From contig OZ025257.1 in NCBI GenBank assembly GCA_964019135.1, positions 25,404,352 through 25,468,351 of the forward strand: DNA of 64,000 nucleotides. Reading direction: 5' to 3'. Below the pieces are notes generated by a model. It ran no database searches. It saw only the letters and a list, made by a program, of their open reading frames with translations, and was not told the DNA's origin. The position numbers were made by a program, and so were the translations under genes. The DNA comes from Arenicola marina. Taxonomy: Eukaryota > Annelida > Polychaeta > Arenicolidae. Below, piece after piece: positions 21,991 through 32,128 of this stretch. How positions within the stretch are numbered: the stretch's first letter is position 1; each line of letters starts with the position of its first letter.

Positions 21991-22419
21991 ATTTAATCGC
22001 TTAGAATTATGATGCAGGGTGTAGTGGTCTCGTTGGAATTGAGTGGGGAGGAGCGAGTGGGGTGGAGGGGAGGCGAGGGGGGAGGATGATTGTGATGCGA
22101 CGGGAGAGCAACCTATTCAATTCAAATTGCCAAGCCAGGCAATAAAGATGCAGGGCCATAACCACCTTCCTTAATGCGGCGCTGACTTTCCGTTTGCTGG
22201 GGCTCCTAGTTTGTATTATAGAAGAGGTGAAACTTCCAACGTTTGACATGGGGCCGTATAAACCTGGGGATCCCACCCTTGTAGCTGTCGCTAATGTATC
22301 CCTTGATCTGCGCCTGCTGTTATCGTGTTAATGATAAGCCCCCCATCTCCAGATACATTGCAAAGCATAAACCGATGGATTTGTGTTTAAGGTGCCATTC
22401 ATACCATTTTTCTTCACAT

Positions 22420-23370
22420 TTCTCCATCTCTCTCCATCTCTCTCCATCTCTCTCCATCTCTCTCCATCTCAATCCATCGCTCGCCATGTCTCTCCATCTC
22501 CCCCATCACTCTCCAGTTCGCTCCATCTCTTTCCATCTCCCTCTCTCTCTCCCGCAATCTCGTTCCATCTCCCTCTATCCAGATCCCACCATCACCCACC
22601 ATCTCCTTCCATAAATTGTCATCCAACTCCCTCCATCTCCCCGCATCTCCTTTCATCTCCGCCATCTCGCTGCATTTCCCTGCTTCTCCCTCCATCTCCC
22701 TGCATCTCCTTGCATCTTTCCGCATCTCCCCGCATCTCCCTGCATCTCCTTGCATCTCCCTGCATCTTCCCGCATCTGCATCTCCCTGCTTCTCTCTCCA
22801 TCTCCCTCCATCTCTCTCCAGCTCGCTCCATCTCTTTCGACCTCTCTATCTCTCTTCATTTCTCCCTCTCTCTTTCTCATGCAATCTCGTTCCAACGCCA
22901 TCCACCCCCCTCCAGATCCCAACCATCGCCCAACATTTCCCTCCATCTCCGTAAATTGTCGTCCATCTCCCTCCATCTCCCTGCTTCTCCCTGCATCTCC
23001 TTGCATCTCCCTGCATCTCCATGCATCTGCCTCCATCTCCCACCATCTCCCTCCATCTCCCTCCATCTCCTTGCTTCTCCTTGCATCTCCCTGCATGCAT
23101 CTTCCTGCATCTCTCTGCATCTCCAAGCATCTCCCCCTATCGCCATCCATCGCCATCTATCTCCCTGCATCTGTCCATCTCCCTGCATCACCGTCCATCT
23201 CCATCCAGCGCCATGCATCTCCTCCATCTCCCTGCATCTCCTCCATCTCCCTTCATCTTCCTCAATCTGCTCCATCTCTCTGCATCACCATCCGCATCCA
23301 TCCATCTCCATCCATCTCCCCCAATCTCCATTCGTAACCCGCAATCTTCCTCCATTTCCCTCATATTGCA
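22420..23370. repeat. Degenerate CATCTCC-type simple array
   Basis: About 950 bp of interspersed six- and twelve-base words such as CTCCATCTCT, CTGCATCTCC and CCTGCATCTCCTTG. The absence of stop codons in the words leaves long frames open on both strands (Ser/His/Leu/Pro-rich forward, Met/Glu/Gly/Asp/Arg-rich reverse). These are artefacts of the repeat. The composition changes gradually from TCTCCATC to TGCATCTCC along the array. Confidence 0.92.
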
Positions 23371-23509
23371 GATCCTAAAATACCCAAGTGTTCGTTTTGC
23401 ATCATCAGAAACAATTAAGAACAAACTAAATCTTGGTATACTAATGCATTAGCTTATTATTAGCGACCGATCAGATATTTCTCACCACTTTTCTGTCATC
23501 AGGTTTGCT

Positions 23510-23900
23510 GTGCTCTATATTATAAAGGTGACAAATAGGCCACTTTCACTTTTGCCCGACTTGCACTGGGCCATTGGACAGGATAGACTAGACATGGACG
23601 ACTTTGGCTGGCTCTAACGTCTACAAGTCTTCCACTGTATCCAAGTAGACATCGGCGATAACCACATCCCGTGGAGCTCGACCCAAGATGGGCGCAGTAA
23701 TGCATCACTGCCACCTAACTCATCAAAAGTTATCCGTGCTCAAAGAGCGACTGCACAAAATACTCAATTTGTGTTCCTTCTCCAATAGGTATTACGGATA
23801 CCGTCACGCATTATGCAATTCCCTTCGCTGGCACATAACTAGCGAACCTCCGCGTATGGATTAGAGTGCAGTACCCAACGGTACCCTATAAAATATGTGT
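23510..23900. repeat. Duplicate of 16905-17270
   Basis: Carries the same ordered landmarks as its partner, continuing through 'aacctccgcg-atggattagagtg-agta-cca-cg'. No gene. Confidence 0.7.
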
Positions 23901-24070
23901 AATAGCCTTGGTTAAGACAGCTTTGCTTTGCTTTGCTGAGATAAAATACCTACTCGAAGTAGATTCCCTTGGGGTACATGTCATCTTGTGCTTCCGGTTT
24001 GTCGCCTACTAACCATTGTTTGCTCGTTGGGAGCCCATTGGTAATACAAGGAACGGTCTCAAGGAAGGCC

Positions 24071-24142
24071 GCGAAGATTTAAACCCGAATTAACACAAAT
24101 TCACCCGCGAAGAATTAAACCCGAATTAACGCAAATTCACCC
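24071..24142. repeat. Two 36-bp direct repeats
   Basis: Units begin GCGAAGA at 24071 and 24107 and differ at two sites. The region 24150-25020 around it is otherwise featureless apart from the block resembling 19310-19450. Confidence 0.75.
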
Positions 24143-25024
24143 TCTTACAATGCCCACGACCGTTGTTTTTTTATTCTAGGACAGTATGACACACTTTATA
24201 CCTTATATAACACGTAGACGATTTCGTGGTGGCCATATATACAACCTTTTTAGGCGTGAATAGGCAGCCAGGCTGTCATACCACCATACCGGTTGCGGGC
24301 GGTGGTGGCTGGGGACAGTGTGACCGGAACATTCGGCATAACGGCCATGCCGACGTGGACACATTACCGAAACGGATGCATTTATAGATGGACAATGTGA
24401 TTTTTAATATTGCTGTCGACCAGCAATTATACGTATATTGGAAATGGTATTGGTGATGCTGATTTTGGAAATATATGTTAACGATCTCTCATGTCAGCTT
24501 TGTCGCGTAAATGCTCAGTTATTAAAGCATAATCAGATGTGAAGTGTAGTTTATTCGACTGCAGACCAACAAATGACGAGTTCCAACCCCCAAGCGCGTA
24601 GGGTGCTTCAGCTTTAATCTCATTACCCAAGTACTTTCTAGCACGCTAGGTCATATGACCTGTGGGTGTGCATAAGTAGTTTGAAACAACCACCCACCCC
24701 GTACTGCTGCAGGAAGAATGCATTGGAAAACTACTGGCACTCATTTTGCAATATCTGGTTAGCCCTTGGTCACCAGATACTCCAAATGTACCATGAGACG
24801 AAGCGGACATTCAACCAGAAAAGTTACAGGCGACAAAACATGGACACATCCTGTAAGCCATCAGCCAAGCCTGCTGTGTCGGGATGAACCTGGAGAGACG
24901 GGTGAATCAGCTCCTTGGTCCAGTTGCAAAACTTGGCCGACCAAGTCACCTCAGATGTGGGCTCACCCTCATCTGATCCGACCCTTCACTGGAAAAGTTT
25001 GTTTCTGATGAAGCTAACTTAAAG

Positions 25025-26097
25025 GCGTTTTTGTAATTCACACCCGGTTGGCGCTTCCGGTTCCTCAATTTTGCATATTTTAATTAATCATGAACACTGA
25101 TGAATATTCAGTACGTCGCCGCAGGCAGGAAAGTTAGGCCAACTTCCCTCCACCGAAAACTGTCAGTGACAGTGTGTAAACTGGCCACTTCGACGGAATC
25201 TTCACCCTGTCTGGAATTATCTGACAAGCAAGAGGAAAACCGAAAAGGAAAGTGATACAGACAGTAAAACTGAAACTGTCAAGAAGATTGATGTGCTTTT
25301 AGAGACCATTAGAGGGAGACTGACAAAGCGAGACAGCCATGCAGGCGGGCAGCAGCGCAGTTGGCTGTGCATCACAGTAAGGAAATAGGCCTAGCCAGAG
25401 CTGGGCCTGGGCTCGAGCCAGGACTGCATGGCCTGCAAGCGACACTTTATTGCCTTGTTAGTGTTATGCATTGGCTTAGTCAACAACATGCACAATGTGA
25501 CATCGCTCTACACGCAGGCATATTAAATCAGTGGAGGGGGTGTGGTGATGTGCCGTCATACATTTGTTTATCAGCGCATATCGCAACCGATATGTGCATT
25601 AATTAGGCCGGCCGGTCGTATTTAGGAAAGACGTTAGTGCCAGCTTTTTAACACATTATAACAAAGAAACCAATGTATATTTAGCAACTTTATTTAGCAA
25701 CTAAAATTTTATCTTATCTTATCTTGTTTCCTGGCCCCACTTAGGATCCACCAAGTTTTTGACGACCGATGGGGGGGGGGTCCACTGAAAACTTGCAACC
25801 GTGGAGGGGGGGTGGGGGATCCATGCCGCCTCAGATAGGGTTCTTGTAAATGCTGCCCGACTCACGATTCACTGACAGCCCAGTCTGCGTGGACAGACGA
25901 CACTCTGGCAGTCTCTGCAATCAGACTTCACAGTCATTGACCACACACTCTCTGTCAGTGGCGTTTTGACACATACTATGACTGAAAAACAGTTTGCGCT
26001 TACCGTCTCCGCCCGCATGCAGATATTTGTTTGAATATTCATAACCTGCATAATCACGGAACCGGAAGCACCAACCGGGTGTGAATTACAAAAACGC
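25025..26097. mobile_element. Non-autonomous element with inverted termini (MITE-like)
   Basis: The first 40 bases (25025-25064) are the reverse complement of the last 40 (26058-26097) with about one mismatch, and a weaker match extends inward to a shared GAATATTC. AAAG flanks both sides (25021-25024 and 26098-26101), a plausible 4-bp target duplication. The 1,073-bp body has no transposase. A short coding-like stretch lies at 25173-25388. The superfamily is not assigned. Confidence 0.6.
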
Positions 26098-26099
26098 AA

Positions 26100-26650
26100 A
26101 GTCCGTAGCCGTAGTCTGAATTTTATATGCGATAAGTTGATGACTGATTGTTATACAGTAATTATAAGCGCGCTGTCATATTAACGCAAAATTAATTATG
26201 AGTCAAAAAAATTCTAACTAGAGGATTGGCAGATATTGATTACAATTTTCTTTTTTCAGTCTGGCCCTTGAACAGGGCCTCGTTTCCAATTTCCTGTCGA
26301 CGTGTCCCACATTGTGACATGTTGCATCATAACGGACTGACGACATAAACACCGAAATACGACTGACTGGTAAAACACGGCGACCATGTCATACACAGCC
26401 TCAAGCGTTACAACGGAATAGATCGGAGGGTCCCCTTGAGTCCGTATCAGAGGCTCGATATGACGTATGACCACGTGATGTAGACTAATGTGACAGGACG
26501 AAGGCTCTGATTAAGGTCGGGGTCCTAACAGTAGCGGATGTTGACCTGACACACCCGTGAACCATTGACGCCGGACTTGCAGACAATAGGGCCGTACGGG
26601 TGGGGGGTGCTCCCTGGTGGGGTGATTATTGACGTCCGGAGTATGTAGAA
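26100..26650. repeat. Inverted diverged duplicate of 36130-36560
   Basis: The reverse complement of 26220-26300 shares 'attggaaacgagg' and 'gggccagactgaa-aaagaaaa' with 36315-36405. Further matches extend on both sides, including a 'gtctgca' block. The two loci are 10 kb apart in opposite orientation. No gene is supported. Confidence 0.5.
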
Positions 26651-26659
26651 ACCCACGAA

Positions 26660-29200
26660 GTCACATACAGCACCACGCCCTGCATGAGAAGGGAAGGCAC
26701 GCATTAGAATGACCGGCATGCTCCTGGATTATTTGCAAGTTACATTTTATGCAAGTAACATTGCGTAGAACACTGGAACAAGACGTGACGCACAGACAAG
26801 TGTGGTTATATATTTAAACAGCCCACCTAGCTGCGCGTGTCACGTTTCTTGGTCATGAAATATAGGAAGGCTTGTAAGCGCTAAACATTTCACTTCGAAA
26901 GTTATTTGCAAAATTTAAACCAAAGGAGCAAGGAGACATGGTAACGCCCAGCACATATATGTGAGGTAAACATTTAATTTCAACTAGCAATAGTGAAATT
27001 TACACCTTTTTGATACTAAGATGACAAGAAAGGAAAAAATGCAGCAAATTACTCACGCAGACGTCTGTCACTGCAGTTGCCCAACAAAGCCTGAATACAT
27101 GGGTTTGCTGGGAGGAATATAACACGTTGACGGATTGATACTGACCATTATGTATCGACTTTTGGTCCTGGGTGATAGATGGCGATGGATGGCGATAGGG
27201 GGAGATGCTTGGAGATGCAGAAAGGTCGAATAGGTCGTTATGGAACTATCTCTCATGGAAACAGTCAAGTTGACAACACATCAAGCGCATTTGCGTTTTG
27301 TTAAGAGATTGTTTATTGCATACAGAAGGGCTAATGTAGCTCGCGCTTGGTAGCAGGTCAAATGGTCAGGTCAAACGGTTAAAGAGTACGCACGACATGG
27401 TATTTGGTATGTTGGGCAGTACCTTCTGACATTTTGGGTGGGGATAGATTATACATAGGCGATAATGTGAGAGTTTCTTGTCCATTGCCATGACGTGCTC
27501 ATCAAGATACCTATGATTGACGGCTGCCCAGATTGCAATATCGTGCCTCTAGCCGAATCTTTTAGCAGGTGATAATTTACTTCACTTGCGCCAGAAAAGA
27601 CATCTGTGCCATTAGCATAGGGCCATAGGCTCCATGTGGTCGTTTATGAGGTGCTGATCGAGACACATATGTCACCCCCAAGGCCAAATGCTATCGTAAG
27701 TATGTCGAAAATGAAATGTTGGTGCTTTAGACTGTGTCAAATAAAGCTGAACTGGGCACAACAAATATCCATTGCACTGGAAGTCTGTGAAATGTTTTGG
27801 CGCTGTTAGCGATTAGCATCGAAAGTAAATCATTTTTTTCGATGGGAAAGCCCCAGACCTGGTCACATATCATGTCAACCCAATTAATGACGGTAATGCT
27901 TCCTGGAACAGTGGCACCAGATTGCATATGCGAATCCATCGTTAGTATTATTGCCATTCATGGTTGATAGATTTGTATGTATCATAATATATCAAGTAGA
28001 ATTAATCTATCATGAGCTTTCTCTTCTTCTGCGTCTGAAATAAGGTAATGCATCGCTTGGGCTGATAGTGGAATATTTGTCTCACGCCACTTGGGGAACA
28101 CACTAATTGGTCCCTACCTGTGTCTGTTTTGAATGTTGCATCTTCAAAATGTTAGCTGTGCAGTCGCATGATGTTTGTCCACGTACTATCCAGCGTTGTG
28201 AACGAATCTCTATGTTTCTATTCGTGGACATATTTTCCAAGATGCCTTCTATTCAGGCGTATCATTTCATCCACTCCGTCCTTTATCAGCTATATCTCAC
28301 GTCGCGTTTATCAAGAATCAACAAATTTTGCCATTGCGTCTTCAGTTTTGTTAGGCACGAATAAGGCTCTGGAAAGCGAGGAATAATTGACTTACTAAAA
28401 TTGCTACAATGCGCCTGATACATCAACCCTAAAACGACCTGTTACGTACACCAACCATGAACATATTCATTAATATAAAATACATTGAACAAGACATGTC
28501 TATTGAACTCGATGAACTTCTAAAAATTAGCGCAATCGTGTACCACAAGACAGGCGCAAATAATGCCTTGAAGAGCGTATGCCGCAGGACATGCGATGAT
28601 AGCAGCAAATATCAAACGGGAACGTTTACCCGTCGCAAGTAAGAGCCAGAGTAACAAGCTAACTTCAAGAGGACGGCCGCCTCTCCTCCCCCGCTAAAGT
28701 GCTTGTTTCGAGTCTGTAGCTTCAGCCAAGGGTTCGAAAACTCCGTGTAATTGATAATTAGAGCGACAGGACAGACGACCAAGTAGGTTGCCTGGGGTGA
28801 GTGGTCCTTGGGGCCCGGTGAAGCGGTCAGTGGCCAACGGAGACGGCGTGGGCGGGAAGAAAAAACCATAGAGGGAGGGGACTCGGGCATCACTTCGCAT
28901 CGGCAGCGTACAGCTGATGACAGGTTAGTATGAGCCATGCTAAAGTGGGTCATAGAAACACTATTGGCTCTGGGGTTAATTGACTGAGTGACGCCACTGT
29001 TCTTGACGCCTCCACCCTCACCCTCTTCTGCAAAATGTGTTTTAACCACGATCTTTAAAAACTCCCATTGCAGGTGCATGTCTGTATTGCGGTCCTGTGT
29101 AACCCACACCCACATACAACCACATATATATAGAGTTATATTGCGATGCCGATTATGTGCTTGCTTTTTTGTTCTTCGCAACCAGAATGCCGTTCACAGT
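26660..29200. other. Non-coding stretch, no gene seen
   Basis: Short frames only, none with a recognisable domain. The one notable item is a 48-bp perfect reverse-complement match to the simple array (27174-27221). The region 28690-28930 is GC-richer but has no identifiable protein. Confidence 0.4.
27174..27221. repeat. 48-bp perfect inverted copy of part of the 22.4-23.4 kb array
   Basis: The reverse complement equals 23114-23161 at every base. It spans the distinctive 'cgccatccatcgccatc' words, so it is not explained by simple composition. Confidence 0.85.
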
Positions 29201-29657
29201 GTCATTGTACGGAATCCCAGGAGGCTCACACATTTTTAAGATTAAATTTGAAAAAAAAAATTATTTATTAAGTGAAATTGAAAATATATATTATTTTTGC
29301 AGTCATTTCAATGGAAATCAAAATAAAAATGAAAGAAGAAATCTACGGGTAAAAATCACAATGTAAAAATCAAAATGGATTTGAAAATAAAAGTGAAACT
29401 GAAATTGATTCTTCTGAAATCAATTCTCGCGAAAATGAAAATGAAATTTAAAATTACCTTTTTCTGGATAAAGTCTCGCGAGATCTCGCGATACTCTCGT
29501 GTTGCCAATGTCAAGGTCGAAGCATCAAGGCTGGGTGTAGTTTGGTTGTTGGCAATGGGTACCTTTACGGAGTCTGAGGTGATTTTTATGACATTTGCCT
29601 ATAACAGTATAAGCCACCAGCAATCTCAGTCCCCCATCACCGGCGCGACAATGCGCG

Positions 29658-29885
29658 ACAGCATTGAGTGCTCTGTTCACCTGAGAGCCTAACGGCGCGT
29701 GGATCGATGGTTCGAGCCCCGCTGTGGCCATGTCTGTGTGGTCGCAGGATAAAGATCCCATGTCTTTTTTCGTAAAGAGTAGGGGGTTACCCCCGAGGAC
29801 AGGGCTCCACTCTCCCTTCCGTCTCCCATTGACGCGATATGACCAAAAGTGGTTAAAGCTACCTGAACAACCAACCAACCAACCG
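29658..29885 (+). mobile_element. tRNA-headed SINE, 5'-truncated
   Basis: Aligns with the minus strand of 33265-33522, from just before the B box (GGTTCGAGCC near 29709) through the body ('aggataaagatcccatgtct', 'gacgcgatatgaccaaaagtgg') to a 3' tail of repeated AACC. The A-box part is absent. It lies in the loop of the inverted-repeat element. Confidence 0.8.
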
Positions 29886-29986
29886 TCAAGGTACGCCGCC
29901 TCGGCTTAGTGAATAACACCCAGCTGTCGTTTATCGTGATCCCCCTGCAACCTGGGCATGCCTCCACCCCTTTAAACACCCCACCC

Positions 29987-30094
29987 CTACCCCCGGTATC
30001 AACGCAGACCCCTCCCCCTCCCCTACCCCCGGTATCAACGCAGAACCCTCCCCCTCCCCTACCCCCGGTATCAACGCAGACCCCTCCCCCTCCC
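29987..30094. repeat. 36-bp C-rich minisatellite, three units
   Basis: Each unit contains CCCCCGGTATCAACGCAGA followed by C/T-rich sequence. The period is a multiple of three, which keeps short proline-rich and glycine-rich frames open. C-rich tail continues to about 30135. Confidence 0.85.
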
Positions 30095-31224
30095 CTACCC
30101 CCCACCCCTCCCCCCCTACCCCCACCCCTCCCTGGTGGTCAAATTGTCCCGCGGTCAACACGTCCAGCGGCCAAAGTGGGTGTAAACCGGCTGTAACAAC
30201 CACGCAAAACAGCTGTCATGATCAAATTATAGGGATAAGATCTGCTTTTTTGTGGGCACAAATAGGGATGTAGTCGAAAACTACACAACTACGGCTATTG
30301 TACGGGTAAGACATACTGTTATAGGCAAATGTTATAAAAAGCACCTCAGACTCCGTAGAAGTATAGGCCTACCCATTGTCAACAACCAAACTACACCCAG
30401 CCTTGATGCTTCGACCTTGACATTGGCAACAGGAGAGTATCGCGAGATCTCGCGAGACTTTATCCAGGAAAAAGTACTTTTAAATTTCATTTTTATTTTC
30501 ACTTCGCGGGATGTCGCGAAAATTGATTTCAGAAGAATTTTCAATTTCAATTTGACTTTTATTTTCAAATCCATTTTGATTTTCACAAAAATATATATAT
30601 TCAATTTTACTTTTAAAAAAATCTTTTTTTTCAAATTTAATCTGAAAAATAATTTTTATTTTCAATTTCAATTAAAAAGTCTTTTTTTCACATTTAATCG
30701 AAAAAATGTGTGAGCCTCCTGGGATTCCGTAGTCATTGACCCCGTACCTAGGACGGTCCGCTGGAAGCCACACACACTGTGGCATGCAGCTCGATCACCT
30801 TGGCGACCGAAACGGCATTCGTGCGTTAGGGGAACTGAGGGAGAACACGTCTGTTTCTTCTTCTTCCGGTCCCCGCCTCCCTCTCCGCCATCCGCTGCTC
30901 ACCCCCCGCCCCCCCCCCCCCCCTTCTCCCCCACCCATGCCCCCTAACAGCCTGAACCTGCAGCCGGTAAGATATCACATGGAATGTGTTGACAATGAAC
31001 CCTGCGCGGCAGTCGAGTATCATTAGAACCCCTGGGAATAATTTGTCAGCCCACGACGACGTGAGGGTGGGTGAGAGGTACCGGGAGGGGGGGGGGTGGC
31101 GCATTGAACAGTCGATGACCCGGCAAGTGGCGCTAGGCGGCCTCGTCCCTCTACGCATCACAGTGTTTTAAATCAAGCCAGTAAAAGCCGAGAAATGGCG
31201 ACAAGCGCCTGGGAGCCAAGCCCA

Positions 31225-31230
31225 TATAAA
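31225..31230 (+). promoter_or_regulatory. Candidate TATA box
   Basis: CATATAAAGGGCC is a strong TATA context. It lies 76 bases before the ATG of a 36-codon frame, with an AATAAA just after that frame. Confidence 0.35.
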
Positions 31231-31305
31231 GGGCCAGTTCAGTTTACACATGCCGAACACGCACTTAAGTTAAAGACAATATAGGACGTCGAAAATTATA
31301 AATAC

Positions 31306-31416
31306 AATGCCACCGTATAAACGACGATGTCAAAAATCGAGCACTGTGTCAAAAGCCATTGCACAGCATGTTGGATTCAGTGGTGTGCACATGAAGCTTC
31401 TGAAACGCGCCATTTA
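31306..31416 (+). CDS. Candidate 36-residue basic peptide in a compact transcription unit
   Basis: The frame begins in a good context (ACAATGCC) and encodes a basic N-terminus (M-P-P-Y-K-R-R-C) followed by a stretch resembling a helix-turn-helix (K-A-I-A-Q-H-V-G-F-S...). A TATA box lies upstream and AATAAA about 20 bases downstream (31438-31443). It may be the start of a decayed transposase or a chance frame. I do not recognise a family. Confidence 0.25.
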
Positions 31417-31444
31417 GGGCAGTGGACTGGACAATTTCAATAAA

Positions 31445-32128
31445 GGAAAAGACAAATCATGTGAAAAAAAACATGACAACTAATAATGCTGTTAATAATT
31501 GGATACATTCATTTTTCCAATTGACGACTAGGCAACAATCGGAAATCCCCAGCATGAAGTTGGTGAACTTTGGACTAAGTGGTGACACATCCATCAAATA
31601 CTGAACATAAACCTCTTGTTTACGTGTTCCTGTTAGGCCAACCTTTGATATCATGTATGCATTAATCTTAAATTGAAATCAAAGAAAAGCCTGTAACAAT
31701 TATCAGAGGTCTGTGATATATATGAACGGTATATTAAAAACACGTTACTGAGCTAAGTGTCGCCGTTAGATAGCGCTACTGTCTCAGCCGCCAGTCCGAG
31801 ACCCTTGCTTCACCTTCATACATGAATGTGTGACAGACAAGGCACTGAGATTTTGTAACGATGGGGAGTTTTCCAACCCTAGTGGTGTTCCGGGTGGAAA
31901 ACGGAAGAGGTGATGTTTCTTTTGTCGGCTACTATTTCTTCAGTACATTCGCGATACATTCGCGATATTTTTGCTGTATGCTAGTTGATCAATACTTTCA
32001 GAATCGTGCTCGCCTGGGCGGTGCTGCGCAAATTATTATGGCAAATGCTTCTTACAAATCCGTGCAAGGCACCCAGCTGATGCCTAATAACACACGGTAT
32101 TCAGCGGACAAAAGAAAAAATATCACTC
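31445..32128. other. Non-coding DNA before copy B
   Basis: Only short AT-rich frames. No repeats or RNA genes recognised. Confidence 0.4.

Larger units (their letters stand above)
29210..30729. mobile_element. Long-terminal-inverted-repeat element flanked by TA
   Basis: Arms 29210-29610 and 30313-30729 are reverse complements with indels. The outer ends read CGGAATCCCAGGAGG and CCTCCTGGGATTCCG. TA flanks both ends (29208-29209 and 30730-30731), as for Tc1/mariner-type insertions. The arms are rich in A or T and include CGCGAGATCTCGCG palindromes. The 700-bp loop holds a SINE and a C-rich minisatellite; no transposase is present. A foldback or MITE-type non-autonomous element is the best reading. 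Confidence 0.75.

Noticed and set aside
22383..23378. 331-codon Ser/His/Leu/Pro-rich frame and its reverse-strand counterparts
   Set aside because: Open in several frames on both strands because the underlying CATCTCC words contain no stops; no domain or start context supports a gene.
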